Assembly (NCBI RefSeq): GCF_002020355.1
Contig: NZ_MPZV01000005.1
Coordinates: 124,001-188,000, forward strand
Origin: Thioclava sediminum
GTDB lineage: Bacteria > Pseudomonadota > Alphaproteobacteria > Rhodobacterales > Rhodobacteraceae
Direction: 5' to 3'
DNA: 64,000 nucleotides
Below, in pieces: positions 1 through 7,872 of this stretch. Numbering within the stretch: position 1 is the stretch's first letter; every line of letters begins with the position of its first letter. Under the pieces are notes generated by a model. That model saw only the letters and a program-made list of their open reading frames with translations, had not been told where the DNA came from and made no database searches. A program made the position numbers and the translations under genes.

Positions 1-2
1 CG

Positions 3-626
3 CGTGGCGAGTTCGGGCCCGAATGTGAGGCCTGCCAAGAGGCCCGCGATCGTGAAGACGCGCGAGCCAGGGGCTGGGATCTGGTCGGCGCTGACCCGAA
101 AGGCAAGGCCAATTACCGGATTTACCGCCACGCTGATGGCTGCGGCGCGCTGTCCCGGATCACACGCGGCAATATCGTCACTGGGCGTTTCACCTGTCCT
201 GGCTGCGGAGAGGGATGGTCGACCGAGCCGAGCTATCTCTACGCGATGCGCTTCGAGCTGCAGCCTGGCAAGCACGCCGTCAAGCTGGGCTACTCGCGCA
301 TTCCGGAGTCGCGGTTGAACTATCAACTGCACCGCGACCCGGAGTTGCCGCGCGAGCTGCTTTGCAAGGTGCCGATGCGCACGGGGCGCCACGCGCAGCG
401 AATTGAGAAACGCGCCCACAAATGGCTCGCCACGCAGCACCCCGGCATGGAGCTGCCGCATTCGGATTTTGCCGCATATCTCCGGGTCAAATCCGAGCTT
501 TATCGCGCCGAGCTCGAACCGGTGATCCTGCGCCTGCTCGATCGGATCGCGCGGAAGGAAGCGCGTGCCGCCGCCAAGAGCTTCGCTCGGCAACGGTCGC
601 GTTCGAAGCGCATGCGCGACTCCTGA
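3..626 (+). CDS. GIY-YIG/T5orf172-like protein with zinc-ribbon cysteines, 5' partial
   Basis: The frame is open from the first bases of the window, so the start lies upstream and 207 residues are visible. The first 70 visible residues hold two CxxC pairs (about 8-11 and 65-68) that could form a zinc ribbon. Next comes SYLYAMRF at about 77-84 and HAVKLGYS at about 91-98, which resemble the two short motifs of the T5orf172 branch of GIY-YIG nucleases. The C-terminus is basic (KSFARQRSRSKRMR). Nuclease activity is inferred from this motif spacing only. It sits on an integrative element, where such proteins are common cargo. A shorter ATG start at 246 would cut away the zinc ribbon and half of the motif, so it is unlikely. 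Confidence 0.6.
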   Translation, partial: RGEFGPECEACQEARDREDARARGWDLVGADPKGKANYRIYRHADGCGALSRITRGNIVTGRFTCPGCGEGWSTEPSYLYAMRFELQPGKHAVKLGYSRIPESRLNYQLHRDPELPRELLCKVPMRTGRHAQRIEKRAHKWLATQHPGMELPHSDFAAYLRVKSELYRAELEPVILRLLDRIARKEARAAAKSFARQRSRSKRMRDS

Positions 627-707
627 CTTGTCTCTGCGCCCCCTCCCGCCGCCGGGCGGGAGAGGGCTGTGTCTTCTTCCTTACCGAGCTCCACCGAGGA
701 TCCGTTC

Positions 708-2795
708 ATGCCCCACTCCCTTCCCACCACTTCTTCCCCCTTAAAAGAACTCTTCAACTCCGACCGAAAGGTCGCTTTCGCGGAGAAATTTCTCCGCCAC
801 CTAATGGAGCCCTGCGAGCCTCCATCGGCCTCCGATCCAGAGGAGCTCGACGACGAGCAGGCGGAGATGTCCGCCTTCTCGATCGAGACCCTCGCTTTCG
901 CGCTTCGTTTTGCGCATCTCCTTGGAGATGAGGCCGCCGCTCGGCGGATGCACGAAGACGGCAGCTGCACGCTGGTTCAAGTGCGCCCCGGACGCGATCT
1001 CGTGCTGGCGATGGCCGATCTGCCGCGCCTCCTCCCTCGGTTGAGCAAATTCCTCGGATTGCGCCGCAGGGAAGGCGTCAGACTTGTTGCGCGTGTTGAC
1101 GCCTCGTCGCGCGGTGCGTCCGCCTCCGAACGCGCGCGCCAACACCAACGCTTCCGGCAAACGCAAGACGAAGCCATCAGTTTCGGCGATCCGCTTCTGG
1201 CCGTCGCAGCCGACCCTGCTGCTTTTACGAGCGTGGCCCGGACCATCTGTCCGGCCCCCCTTAAATTGCCGCCCGTCTCGTGCGCTCTGATCCTCGAGCT
1301 CCTGCGCATCACGCATCCCGAAACCGAAGAGAGGTCTTGGTGGGCGCTTCACGACGCTCTGCCCTCCGACGATGCACTTCGCCGTCTCGATGGCCCGTTG
1401 CTAACGCCGGCTTTCAAGGCAGCAACGGCAGCCGAAGTTGCCCAAAGGCTGATGAATTACTCTGCAGCGTGTGCACCGAAACAAGTCCGCGCGCTCGATC
1501 GCGTGCAGGGTCTTGGGCCGATCCGTCCGCAGCTCGATCGCCTACTTGCAGGCTTTAGCAACTGGCAATCTGGCGAGGCCGACTGGTCAGCACTCAACAC
1601 GAGTGCGCTGGTCTCGGGGCCAACCGGCTGCGGCAAAACAATGCTAGCGCGGGCAGTCGCCGAAGAGCTCGGCGTTCCGCTGGTGGCCACGAGCTATGCT
1701 GAGTGCCAAAAGGCCGGACACCTCGGACAGATGCTCGCAGCTCTTGACGAAGTCGTCTTGGAAGCGATCTCGAAGGCGCCGTGCGTGCTCTTCATCGACG
1801 AAATGGACAGTTTCACGAGCCGCGGCACCAACCACCAAAACAGCGAATATCAACGACAGGTGGTCAATGCCATGTTGCTTCAACTCACGCGGCTGGCCGA
1901 GACGTCGGGCGTGATGGTGCTTGCAGCAACGAACCATCCAGACGTTATCGATCCGGCGCTGCGGCGCGCAGGGCGGCTCGATCTGCACCTGAGGATGCGC
2001 TACCCGGATCGAGCCGGTATCTCGGCGATCTTGCGCGATACGCTTGGCGCACCGGATCTCAATGTGACGCAAGGCGCGGATCTCTTGCTGGGCTCTAGTG
2101 GTGCGACTGCTGCCAGCGTCGCGCGCTCCGCGCTTGGCATTGCTCGGCAACTCGGACGCGCAGTCACCTCTGACGACATTTGGCATGCCGCGCTGGAGGT
2201 CGCGCCGGTCGCCGCGACTGACCAACTCGAGCGGATCGCAATCCATGAAGCGGGCCATCTCCTTGCGGCGTTTAGCCTGTTGCCGACGCTTCCTACACGT
2301 GTCGTGATCGGGCCGTTCGGCGGATACATCGAAGGGGCCGATGCGCCATTGCTCACCGAGAACAACATTCGTGCCGCGATTACTGTTGGTCTCGCGGGGC
2401 GGGCTGCGGAACAGGTTATGCTAGGATCGGTTTCGAGCGGCGCCGGCGGGTCGGAACACTCCGATCTCGGCGTCGCCACCCGCCTCGCCCTCGATACCGT
2501 GACGAAAATGGGATTGCTTGGAGGAGAGCTATTCTGGGCACCAGTTAAGAGTGATCAACTCGTGTCTCTGCCTGAGCAACTGCGCGCTCACGTCGTCGGA
2601 ATTCTCGATGAGGCACATCGCGCCGCGACAAATCTGATCGCGGAAAATACGCAGTCGCTCGAATTCCTCAAAAATACGCTGCTCGAACACCGGGAGCTCG
2701 AGGCAGACCGCTTGCAAGATCTCGCATCACGAGTGTTTCCGCATTCCACCCGACTGGGAAGGAAAATTCTGGACACCCATCTCAAACCCAAATGA
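708..2795 (+). CDS. Soluble FtsH-like AAA ATPase with M41 peptidase domain
   Basis: The protein has 695 residues from the ATG at 708, which has GAGGA seven bases upstream; an in-frame GTG at 669 has no comparable site. Residues 1-290 match nothing I recognise. An AAA module follows, with Walker A GPTGCGKT at 304-311, Walker B LFIDE at about 361-365, and an ATNHPDVIDPALRRAGR segment holding the arginine fingers. The C-terminal third carries HEAGH at 513-517, the M41 zinc motif, and a later SEHSDLGVATRLAL segment where FtsH has its third zinc ligand. Unlike FtsH there is no N-terminal membrane segment, so it should be cytoplasmic. It is probably an ATP-dependent protease carried by the element; its target is unknown. 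Confidence 0.8.
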   Translation: MPHSLPTTSSPLKELFNSDRKVAFAEKFLRHLMEPCEPPSASDPEELDDEQAEMSAFSIETLAFALRFAHLLGDEAAARRMHEDGSCTLVQVRPGRDLVLAMADLPRLLPRLSKFLGLRRREGVRLVARVDASSRGASASERARQHQRFRQTQDEAISFGDPLLAVAADPAAFTSVARTICPAPLKLPPVSCALILELLRITHPETEERSWWALHDALPSDDALRRLDGPLLTPAFKAATAAEVAQRLMNYSAACAPKQVRALDRVQGLGPIRPQLDRLLAGFSNWQSGEADWSALNTSALVSGPTGCGKTMLARAVAEELGVPLVATSYAECQKAGHLGQMLAALDEVVLEAISKAPCVLFIDEMDSFTSRGTNHQNSEYQRQVVNAMLLQLTRLAETSGVMVLAATNHPDVIDPALRRAGRLDLHLRMRYPDRAGISAILRDTLGAPDLNVTQGADLLLGSSGATAASVARSALGIARQLGRAVTSDDIWHAALEVAPVAATDQLERIAIHEAGHLLAAFSLLPTLPTRVVIGPFGGYIEGADAPLLTENNIRAAITVGLAGRAAEQVMLGSVSSGAGGSEHSDLGVATRLALDTVTKMGLLGGELFWAPVKSDQLVSLPEQLRAHVVGILDEAHRAATNLIAENTQSLEFLKNTLLEHRELEADRLQDLASRVFPHSTRLGRKILDTHLKPK

Positions 2796-3033
2796 TGGAA
2801 TTCGCGATGTTGCGCGGAATTGCTCGACGCATGATGTTCGTAGATGCGAAAAAATCGCAACTATCCTGAGTTATCAACATCTTCGAACGATGCTGGCGAG
2901 CAAATACGCGGTTTAGGCCAGAGACATAGCTTAGAATTGATGCATCAGCGGTCCCCGTGAGCTTGCGGGGATGCAACCGAGCGATGCGGCTATGGCAAGG
3001 CAAGACAAAGATAGAAACTGGGTCCGCTTCTCT

Positions 3034-3055
3034 CCCCGACATTTCGGGGGGTGGA
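3034..3055 (+). promoter_or_regulatory. Hairpin covering the ribosome site of the HTH gene
   Basis: CCCCGA (3034-3039) and TCGGGG (3044-3049) form a perfect six-base stem with a four-base loop. The G-rich ribosome-binding site directly before the ATG at 3056 lies in the right arm and just after it. Folding would hide the site and lower translation. The structure is seen in the sequence; the control role is inferred. Confidence 0.35.
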
Positions 3056-3355
3056 ATGGATGATATTCCGAGACTCTTAACCCCGAGAGAGGCAGCGGAC
3101 CGGCTGCGCGTTTCCACAAAAACGCTGCGGCGCCTCCGCGCGTCTGGCCTGCCGTTCATCACCCTCACAAGTGGATCAATCCGCTACGACGCACGCGATC
3201 TCGCCGACTTTGTCGGACGGAACACGAAAAGGATCGAACCGAAATGCCCTATCGACCCAAAGGTTCGCGCAACTGGCACTACGACTTCCAAATCAGGGGT
3301 CGTCGATTTCATGGATCTTGCGGGACCGACGACTTCGAGGAAGCGAAGGCAGTAG
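3056..3355 (+). CDS. Excisionase-like helix-turn-helix protein
   Basis: This small protein has 99 residues. Residues 7-55 (LTPREAADRLRVSTKTLRRLR, then an RYDARDLADFV segment) fit the HTH_17/MerR-like excisionase fold: helix-turn-helix, a short wing, and an arginine-tyrosine-aspartate stretch. The ATG at 3056 follows a run of G residues that serves as the ribosome site; an upstream in-frame start at 2957 adds 33 residues that do not look coding. The last 112 bases overlap the recombinase gene in another frame, which suggests coupled translation. The likely role is to steer the neighbouring recombinase towards excision or to repress it. Confidence 0.75.
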   Translation: MDDIPRLLTPREAADRLRVSTKTLRRLRASGLPFITLTSGSIRYDARDLADFVGRNTKRIEPKCPIDPKVRATGTTTSKSGVVDFMDLAGPTTSRKRRQ

Positions 3356-4329
3356 AGGCAGAAGCTCGGGTCGCCGCGCGAAACGCTCCCGAAATTACGC
3401 GAAACTTCACGCTGTCCGAAGCACTCGGAACCTACTTCGCGGATGTCAGCCAAGACCAGCCAAGCGCTAGGACAACGAGAAGTCAGTTCAGATCGATCCT
3501 CACGGTCATAAAACCTGCGACACCTCTTTCCCAGTTGACTGATGCAGACCTTATGCGGCTCCGGTCCAGCCGGCGCTCAGAGGTATCAAACGCGACTGTA
3601 AACCGAACTTTCGCCTCGCTTGCTCGCGCCCTTCGGCATATGGAGAACAAGCACGGCGCCGCAGTTCCAAACCTCAATTTCAGCGCGACGAGGCTGCCCG
3701 AGCCGAAAGAACGCGTCAGGGAACTGACGATCGCCGAGCAGAAACGGCTGTTCGAACATCTTCGCCGCGACCTGCATCCGCTGGTCCAGTTCGCACTCAT
3801 GACGGGCGCGCGACAGGGATCAATCTGCCAACTGCGCTGGCGTGATATTGACGTCGATACCGGACGAATGAAGTTCAAGATGAAGACCGACACCGGCACA
3901 TCTGCAAAGTCGATGAATTTTCCGATGAGCCGGGAGATCAAGGCAATGCTCGCGACGCTTGAAAAATCTGACGATCCCGATCACGCCCCTTATGTCTTCA
4001 CATTTCGGGTCCATAATCGAAAGAGAGCGGCACGTCGGCGCATTCTCCAAAACTCGACCGCGTTCGAGCATTTCCGAAAAGCTGTGAACGCAGCCGACAT
4101 TGAAGACTTTCACTTCCATGATCTGCGCCACACCTTTGCGACACGGATGCTTCGGGAGACGAAAAACATCAAGATGGTATCCCGTCTCTTGGGTCACTCA
4201 GAGATCACGACGACAAGCCGTTATGCACACGTCTTGGACGAAGATCTGGCAGATGCGATCGATGGGTTTTCAGCGTTGTCCAACAACGCCTCCCGAAAAC
4301 CCTCCCGAAGCGCCAAGAAACGCCCTTGA
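3244..4329 (+). CDS. Tyrosine recombinase (phage-type integrase)
   Basis: The protein has 361 residues. An N-terminal arm-binding and SAM-like core-binding region (about 1-155) precedes the catalytic domain. The catalytic residues are visible: Arg190 in TGARQGS, His292 and Arg295 in HDLRHTF, His318 in LLGHSE and the nucleophile Tyr327 in SRYAHV. A lysine near 222 (TSAKSMNFP) can fill the beta-hairpin role. It starts inside the HTH gene and ends 27 bases before the tRNA-Gly fragment. It should catalyse site-specific integration and excision at the tRNA-Gly(CCC) gene. Confidence 0.92.
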   Translation: MPYRPKGSRNWHYDFQIRGRRFHGSCGTDDFEEAKAVEAEARVAARNAPEITRNFTLSEALGTYFADVSQDQPSARTTRSQFRSILTVIKPATPLSQLTDADLMRLRSSRRSEVSNATVNRTFASLARALRHMENKHGAAVPNLNFSATRLPEPKERVRELTIAEQKRLFEHLRRDLHPLVQFALMTGARQGSICQLRWRDIDVDTGRMKFKMKTDTGTSAKSMNFPMSREIKAMLATLEKSDDPDHAPYVFTFRVHNRKRAARRRILQNSTAFEHFRKAVNAADIEDFHFHDLRHTFATRMLRETKNIKMVSRLLGHSEITTTSRYAHVLDEDLADAIDGFSALSNNASRKPSRSAKKRP

Positions 4330-4354
4330 AAAACAATCACTTGCACGCATTCCT

Positions 4355-4404
4355 GTCAGCTTCCCAAGCTGAACGCGCGGGTTCGATTCCCGCTACCCGC
4401 TCCA
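4355..4404 (+). other. Attachment site: 3' fragment of tRNA-Gly(CCC)
   Basis: The bases reproduce the 3' half of a glycine tRNA: an anticodon stem-loop with CCC anticodon (stem CAGCT/AGCTG, 4357-4371), a T-arm containing GTTCGATTC (about 4380-4388), an acceptor 3' strand and CCA (4402-4404). The 5' half (acceptor 5' strand, D-arm) is absent; the upstream bases belong to the recombinase tail and spacer. This is the pattern of the att duplicate left by integration into a tRNA gene. Confidence 0.8.
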
Positions 4405-4595
4405 GCTTACTCGAAATCGTAAGAGACTGATTTCTGGTGAAAATCACACCAGAGACTGAGCATGCCGCCATTTCACTGCGAAACGGAAAAACGGACAGTA
4501 CGCGGGAGAATGGAGGATCAGCGGCAAGCCGAGTTCGGCGTCTCCCTGCTCCCGTCTCCAAGACACTTGGGGACATTTCACCGAGTCGCCGTCAC

Positions 4596-6497
4596 TCAGA
4601 GGTCGGGCATGCCCTTCACGCGGCCAAACCGCTTCTGCGCGGCGATCCGGAACGGGGCGTTGGCCGCACCGAACCCCTCGTAGCCGCCCCGCCTTTCGAG
4701 GATTTCGAAGAACATGCCCCCTGCGAAGGGCCGCGAGTAAAGCTGAAGAAAGGCGCCATGCGCATCCTCGTCATAGAGGATGTTCGACGCGCGCAGCCGC
4801 TCCAGAAATTCCGGCGACAGGTCGAAGCGCGCTTCGAGATCCGCATAGTAGTTGGCCGGCATCGGCAGCGGGTCGAAGCCCAGATCGGCCAGCGCGGCGG
4901 CGGTCTTGAGCATATCGTCGGTTCTCAGAGCCACATGCTGCACCGAAGCGCCGAAGCCATGCGTCAGGAAATCGCCCGCGAGGGTGCGATGGGTCTCGGC
5001 TCCGTTGAGCGTAACCTTCAGACCCTTTCCATCGGGGCGCGCGCGCGATGCGATGGCTTGGCTGCGAACGAGACCGTCCGGGTCGATCACGTCGACCATC
5101 GGGGCTTTCTGCATGTCGAACAGCGTCGTGTAGAACAGCGCCCAACTGAGCATTTCGTCATATTCCATCGTCTGCGCCACATGGTCGATGGAGGTCAGGC
5201 CAGCGTCGCGGTTCGACATGTCTTCTGCGGGCTCGAACTCGACGTCCCAGACTTCGCTGAGACCGCTCGAGGCATCCACGAAATGCAGCACCGAGCCCCC
5301 AAGCCCACGGATCGCCGGGATGTCCAGTTCCCCCGGCCCGACGGGCTGCGAAAAGGTCTTGGCGCCGAGCGCTCGCGCACGCGTGACCGTCGAGGCCGCA
5401 TCCGCGACCTTGAGGCCGATGTCGCAAACATTGGTGCCGCGCGCGGTCCAAGTGGACGCTGCGAAGCCCGTTGTCTCGGCATTGATAAGAATGCGGATAT
5501 CGCCCTGACGCCAGACTTCCAGCATCTTGTTGCGATGCCGCCCCGACATGCGGAAGCCGAGAGTCGTGAGCAACGTCTTCAGCGCCTCCGCCTCCGTGCC
5601 CTGCGCCGCGAACTCGATGAACTCGACCCCGTCCACGGCGACGCGCGCCGGAATCTCGCTGATCTTGTCTTCCAGCCCGGGCTCGGTGCGCCGGACGTCA
5701 TCCATCAGCGCCACCAGTGAGCGATAGCCGTCGCGTGCGATGGTCCGTGTCGGGCCGCCGCGGAACTGGTCGTTGAAAATCTCGAGGCTTGCCGGTCCGT
5801 CATAGCCGGTGGCCATCACGGCGCGCATGAAGCCGGTGACATCCAGATCGCCCTCGCCCGGCATGTTGCGGAAGTGGCGCGACCAATAGAGCAGGTCCAT
5901 ATCGATCGCCGGAGCATCGGCAAGCTGGACGTAGAAAATCTTGTCGCCCGGGATCCGCCGTATCGTATCCGGCTCGATCTTGCGGGCGAGCGAATGGAAG
6001 CTGTCGAGGATCAGGCCGACATTGGGATGGTCCGCCCGGCGCACCACTTCCCACGCGTCGCGGTGGTCCCAGACATGGCGCCCCCACGCGAGCGCCTCGA
6101 AGCCGACGCGAATGTCGTAGCCTGCGGCAAGCTCGCCCAAGGCGGCGAAATCGCCAGCCATGCGATCTATCCCGCCAAGCGCCTCGGGATGAACCGAGGA
6201 ACAGACCAGCATGTCGCGGGTGCCGAGCTCGCGCATGAGCTCGAACTTGTGCTCGGCGCGTTTCAGGGCTCGATGGCGCAGTGGAGCCGGGAGCCCTTCG
6301 AAATCGCGGAAGGGCTGGAAGAGGAAGATTTCCAGCCCGTGATCGCGGACCATCTGGCCGACTTCGCGCGGCCCGCCGTCATGGGCGATGAAATCCTGCT
6401 CGAATATCTCGATCCCGTCGAATCCCGCTGCAGCAATCGCCTCCAGCTTTTCCTGCAACGTTCCCGAAATCGAGACAGTGGCGATAGCGGTTTTCAT
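4596..6497 (-). CDS. quiC: 3-Dehydroshikimate dehydratase, TIM-barrel plus HPPD-like fusion
   Basis: The protein has 633 residues and starts at the ATG at 6497, with AGGAGG close upstream. Residues 1 to about 280 form a sugar-phosphate isomerase/epimerase-type TIM barrel (FDGIEIFEQDF, GFEALAWGRHVWDHRDAW, LILDSFH). The remainder is a pair of VOC/4-hydroxyphenylpyruvate-dioxygenase-like domains with IDHVAQTM, VQHVALRTDD and MFFEILERR, which place the metal-binding His, His and Glu. This is the QuiC architecture, which dehydrates 3-dehydroshikimate to protocatechuate. The next genes in the operon are shikimate/quinate dehydrogenase and dehydroquinase, which supports the call. Confidence 0.88.
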   Translation of the reverse strand: MKTAIATVSISGTLQEKLEAIAAAGFDGIEIFEQDFIAHDGGPREVGQMVRDHGLEIFLFQPFRDFEGLPAPLRHRALKRAEHKFELMRELGTRDMLVCSSVHPEALGGIDRMAGDFAALGELAAGYDIRVGFEALAWGRHVWDHRDAWEVVRRADHPNVGLILDSFHSLARKIEPDTIRRIPGDKIFYVQLADAPAIDMDLLYWSRHFRNMPGEGDLDVTGFMRAVMATGYDGPASLEIFNDQFRGGPTRTIARDGYRSLVALMDDVRRTEPGLEDKISEIPARVAVDGVEFIEFAAQGTEAEALKTLLTTLGFRMSGRHRNKMLEVWRQGDIRILINAETTGFAASTWTARGTNVCDIGLKVADAASTVTRARALGAKTFSQPVGPGELDIPAIRGLGGSVLHFVDASSGLSEVWDVEFEPAEDMSNRDAGLTSIDHVAQTMEYDEMLSWALFYTTLFDMQKAPMVDVIDPDGLVRSQAIASRARPDGKGLKVTLNGAETHRTLAGDFLTHGFGASVQHVALRTDDMLKTAAALADLGFDPLPMPANYYADLEARFDLSPEFLERLRASNILYDEDAHGAFLQLYSRPFAGGMFFEILERRGGYEGFGAANAPFRIAAQKRFGRVKGMPDL

Positions 6498-6510
6498 GGG
6501 AGGCCTCCTT

Positions 6511-7392
6511 TCAGGATGTGGCCGGGTCGGTTTTCGCGAGATCGCTGCGCAAGCGGGCGACGTCGAGCGGCAGACCCGTGAAGAGCTTCCAGGCATCGAC
6601 GCCCTGCCAGATGAACAGCTCGTAACCCGAGATGACCCGCAGGCCCGCCGCCTGTGCAGTGGTGAGGAACTCGGTCTCGACCGGCGTGTAGACGGCGTCG
6701 AAGGCCCATGCGCCGGTGATTGCGGATGCCTCAAGTGGCGAGCCCGGATGGCCGGTCATGCCGACCGGGGTTGCGTTGATGAGCCCTTCGGTGCCTTCGG
6801 ACATCTCGGCGGCGTCCCGCCCCACGGTGACGCGAAGTCCCGGTTTCGCCGCTTCCAGTTCCGACGCGAGAACCTCGGCCTTCTCGATGTCGTGGTCGGC
6901 AAGGCGGATCTCGGCGGCATCGAGCGCAACCAGCGCGAAGGCGATGGCCCGACCGACGCCACCGGTGCCGATAAGCAGGGTGGTTCCGGGCGGCGTGGAG
7001 CCGCGTGCGGCGCGATAGGCGGAGATGAAGCCGGAATGATCGGTGTTGTGGCCCTCCGCTCCGGTGGGTTCGAAGAGGACGGTATTCACGGCACCCAGTC
7101 GCCGGACCATCGGGTCGGAGATGCGGACCAGCGCCGCCACCTTCTCCTTGTAGGGATAGGTGATGTTGAGCCCCCGATAACCCTGTGCGACGCAGTTGGC
7201 GAGGATCGTCGCGTGATCCTGACCAAGCTCGCGCGGCACGAGCCGGTCATAGGTCACCTTGCGCCCGTTCTGCAGCCCGGCCAGCCGGTGCAGGCGCGGG
7301 GCCTGCGAGACGGCGATATTGTCGCCGATCAGACCCAGCCGGATGACCGCGTCGTCCGACGCTGTCTCAGAAGGGCTTACCGGGGCAGGCAT
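6511..7392 (-). CDS. aroE: Shikimate/quinate dehydrogenase, catabolic NAD type
   Basis: The protein has 293 residues. The catalytic lysine Lys82 (NITYPYKEKV), Asp118 (HNTDHSGF) and the Rossmann motif GTGGVG (142-147) are present. The second beta strand ends in LADHD rather than the Asn-Arg-Thr of NADP-type AroE, so NAD is the more likely cofactor. The substrate-carboxylate motif is SQAPRLH: the first serine (Ser29) is kept but the second is Ala31, unlike biosynthetic enzymes. Its start overlaps the aroQ stop by one base. Together with quiC and aroQ it probably oxidises quinate or shikimate for use as carbon source rather than serving biosynthesis. Confidence 0.85.
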   Translation of the reverse strand: MPAPVSPSETASDDAVIRLGLIGDNIAVSQAPRLHRLAGLQNGRKVTYDRLVPRELGQDHATILANCVAQGYRGLNITYPYKEKVAALVRISDPMVRRLGAVNTVLFEPTGAEGHNTDHSGFISAYRAARGSTPPGTTLLIGTGGVGRAIAFALVALDAAEIRLADHDIEKAEVLASELEAAKPGLRVTVGRDAAEMSEGTEGLINATPVGMTGHPGSPLEASAITGAWAFDAVYTPVETEFLTTAQAAGLRVISGYELFIWQGVDAWKLFTGLPLDVARLRSDLAKTDPATS

Positions 7393-7847
7393 TACTTGGC
7401 GCCTTTCACGAGTTGGGCGATCCGGGTGATCGCGAAGCCGTAGCCCGCGATGCCGAAGCCCTCGATCTTCGCCGTCGCCGCTTTCGAGACGTAGGACGGG
7501 TGGCGGAATTCGTCGCGCCGGAACAGGGCCGAGACGTGAACCTCGAAGATAGGCCCGTCGAAGATCAGCAGGGAATCGAGGATCGCGATGGAGGTCGAGG
7601 TGAAGCCTGCCGGGTTGATCAGAATGGCGCAGGCGTTGGTGCGGGCCCATTGGATCCAGTCGACGATTTCGCCCTCGTGGTTGGATTGGCGGAAGTCGAT
7701 TTCCATCCCCGCCGCGGCCGCTGCGTTGCGGCTCAACCGCTCCGCATCTTCGAGCGTGTCGTGCCCGTAGATCTCGGGTTGGCGCGTGCCGAGCAGGTTC
7801 AGGTTGGGGCCATTGATGACCAGGATCGGAAGGTCTTTCTGGGCCAT
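7392..7847 (-). CDS. aroQ: Type II 3-dehydroquinate dehydratase
   Basis: The protein has 151 residues, the normal type II length. Motifs in order: NGPNLNLLG (12-20), Tyr27 in PEIYG, QSNHEGE (54-60), INPAGFTSTS (77-86) and FEVHVS (101-106, with the catalytic-site His104). It interconverts 3-dehydroquinate and 3-dehydroshikimate, and in this operon supplies QuiC. It starts 25 bases after the TRAP large-permease stop and is translationally coupled to the downstream dehydrogenase. The loop INPAGFTSTS differs slightly from the usual INPGAYTHTS form. Confidence 0.93.
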   Translation of the reverse strand: MAQKDLPILVINGPNLNLLGTRQPEIYGHDTLEDAERLSRNAAAAAGMEIDFRQSNHEGEIVDWIQWARTNACAILINPAGFTSTSIAILDSLLIFDGPIFEVHVSALFRRDEFRHPSYVSKAATAKIEGFGIAGYGFAITRIAQLVKGAK

Positions 7848-7872
7848 GTGAGGTCTCCTGATTTGCGGCCTG

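Larger units (their letters stand above)
1..4404 (+). mobile_element. Right end of a tRNA-Gly integrative element
   Basis: A tyrosine recombinase gene ends 75 bases before a 3' fragment of a tRNA-Gly(CCC) gene, and an excisionase-like HTH gene overlaps the recombinase. This is the standard layout at the end of an element integrated into a tRNA gene. The gene on the far side (quiC) belongs to ordinary chromosomal metabolism. The left end and the intact tRNA copy lie outside the window, so the total size and cargo are unknown. The visible cargo is a GIY-YIG-like protein and an FtsH-like AAA protease. Confidence 0.75.

Noticed and set aside
2852-2866. TGCGA/TCGCA around A residues as a terminator of the AAA gene
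   Set aside because: Five-base stem without a T-run on the plus strand; too weak to list.
4330-4404. A complete tRNA-Gly gene
   Set aside because: The acceptor 5' strand and D-arm are missing; only the 3' part is present.
4437-5720. A 427-codon plus-strand frame across the quiC 3' end
   Set aside because: It overlaps quiC almost entirely and has no recognisable domain.
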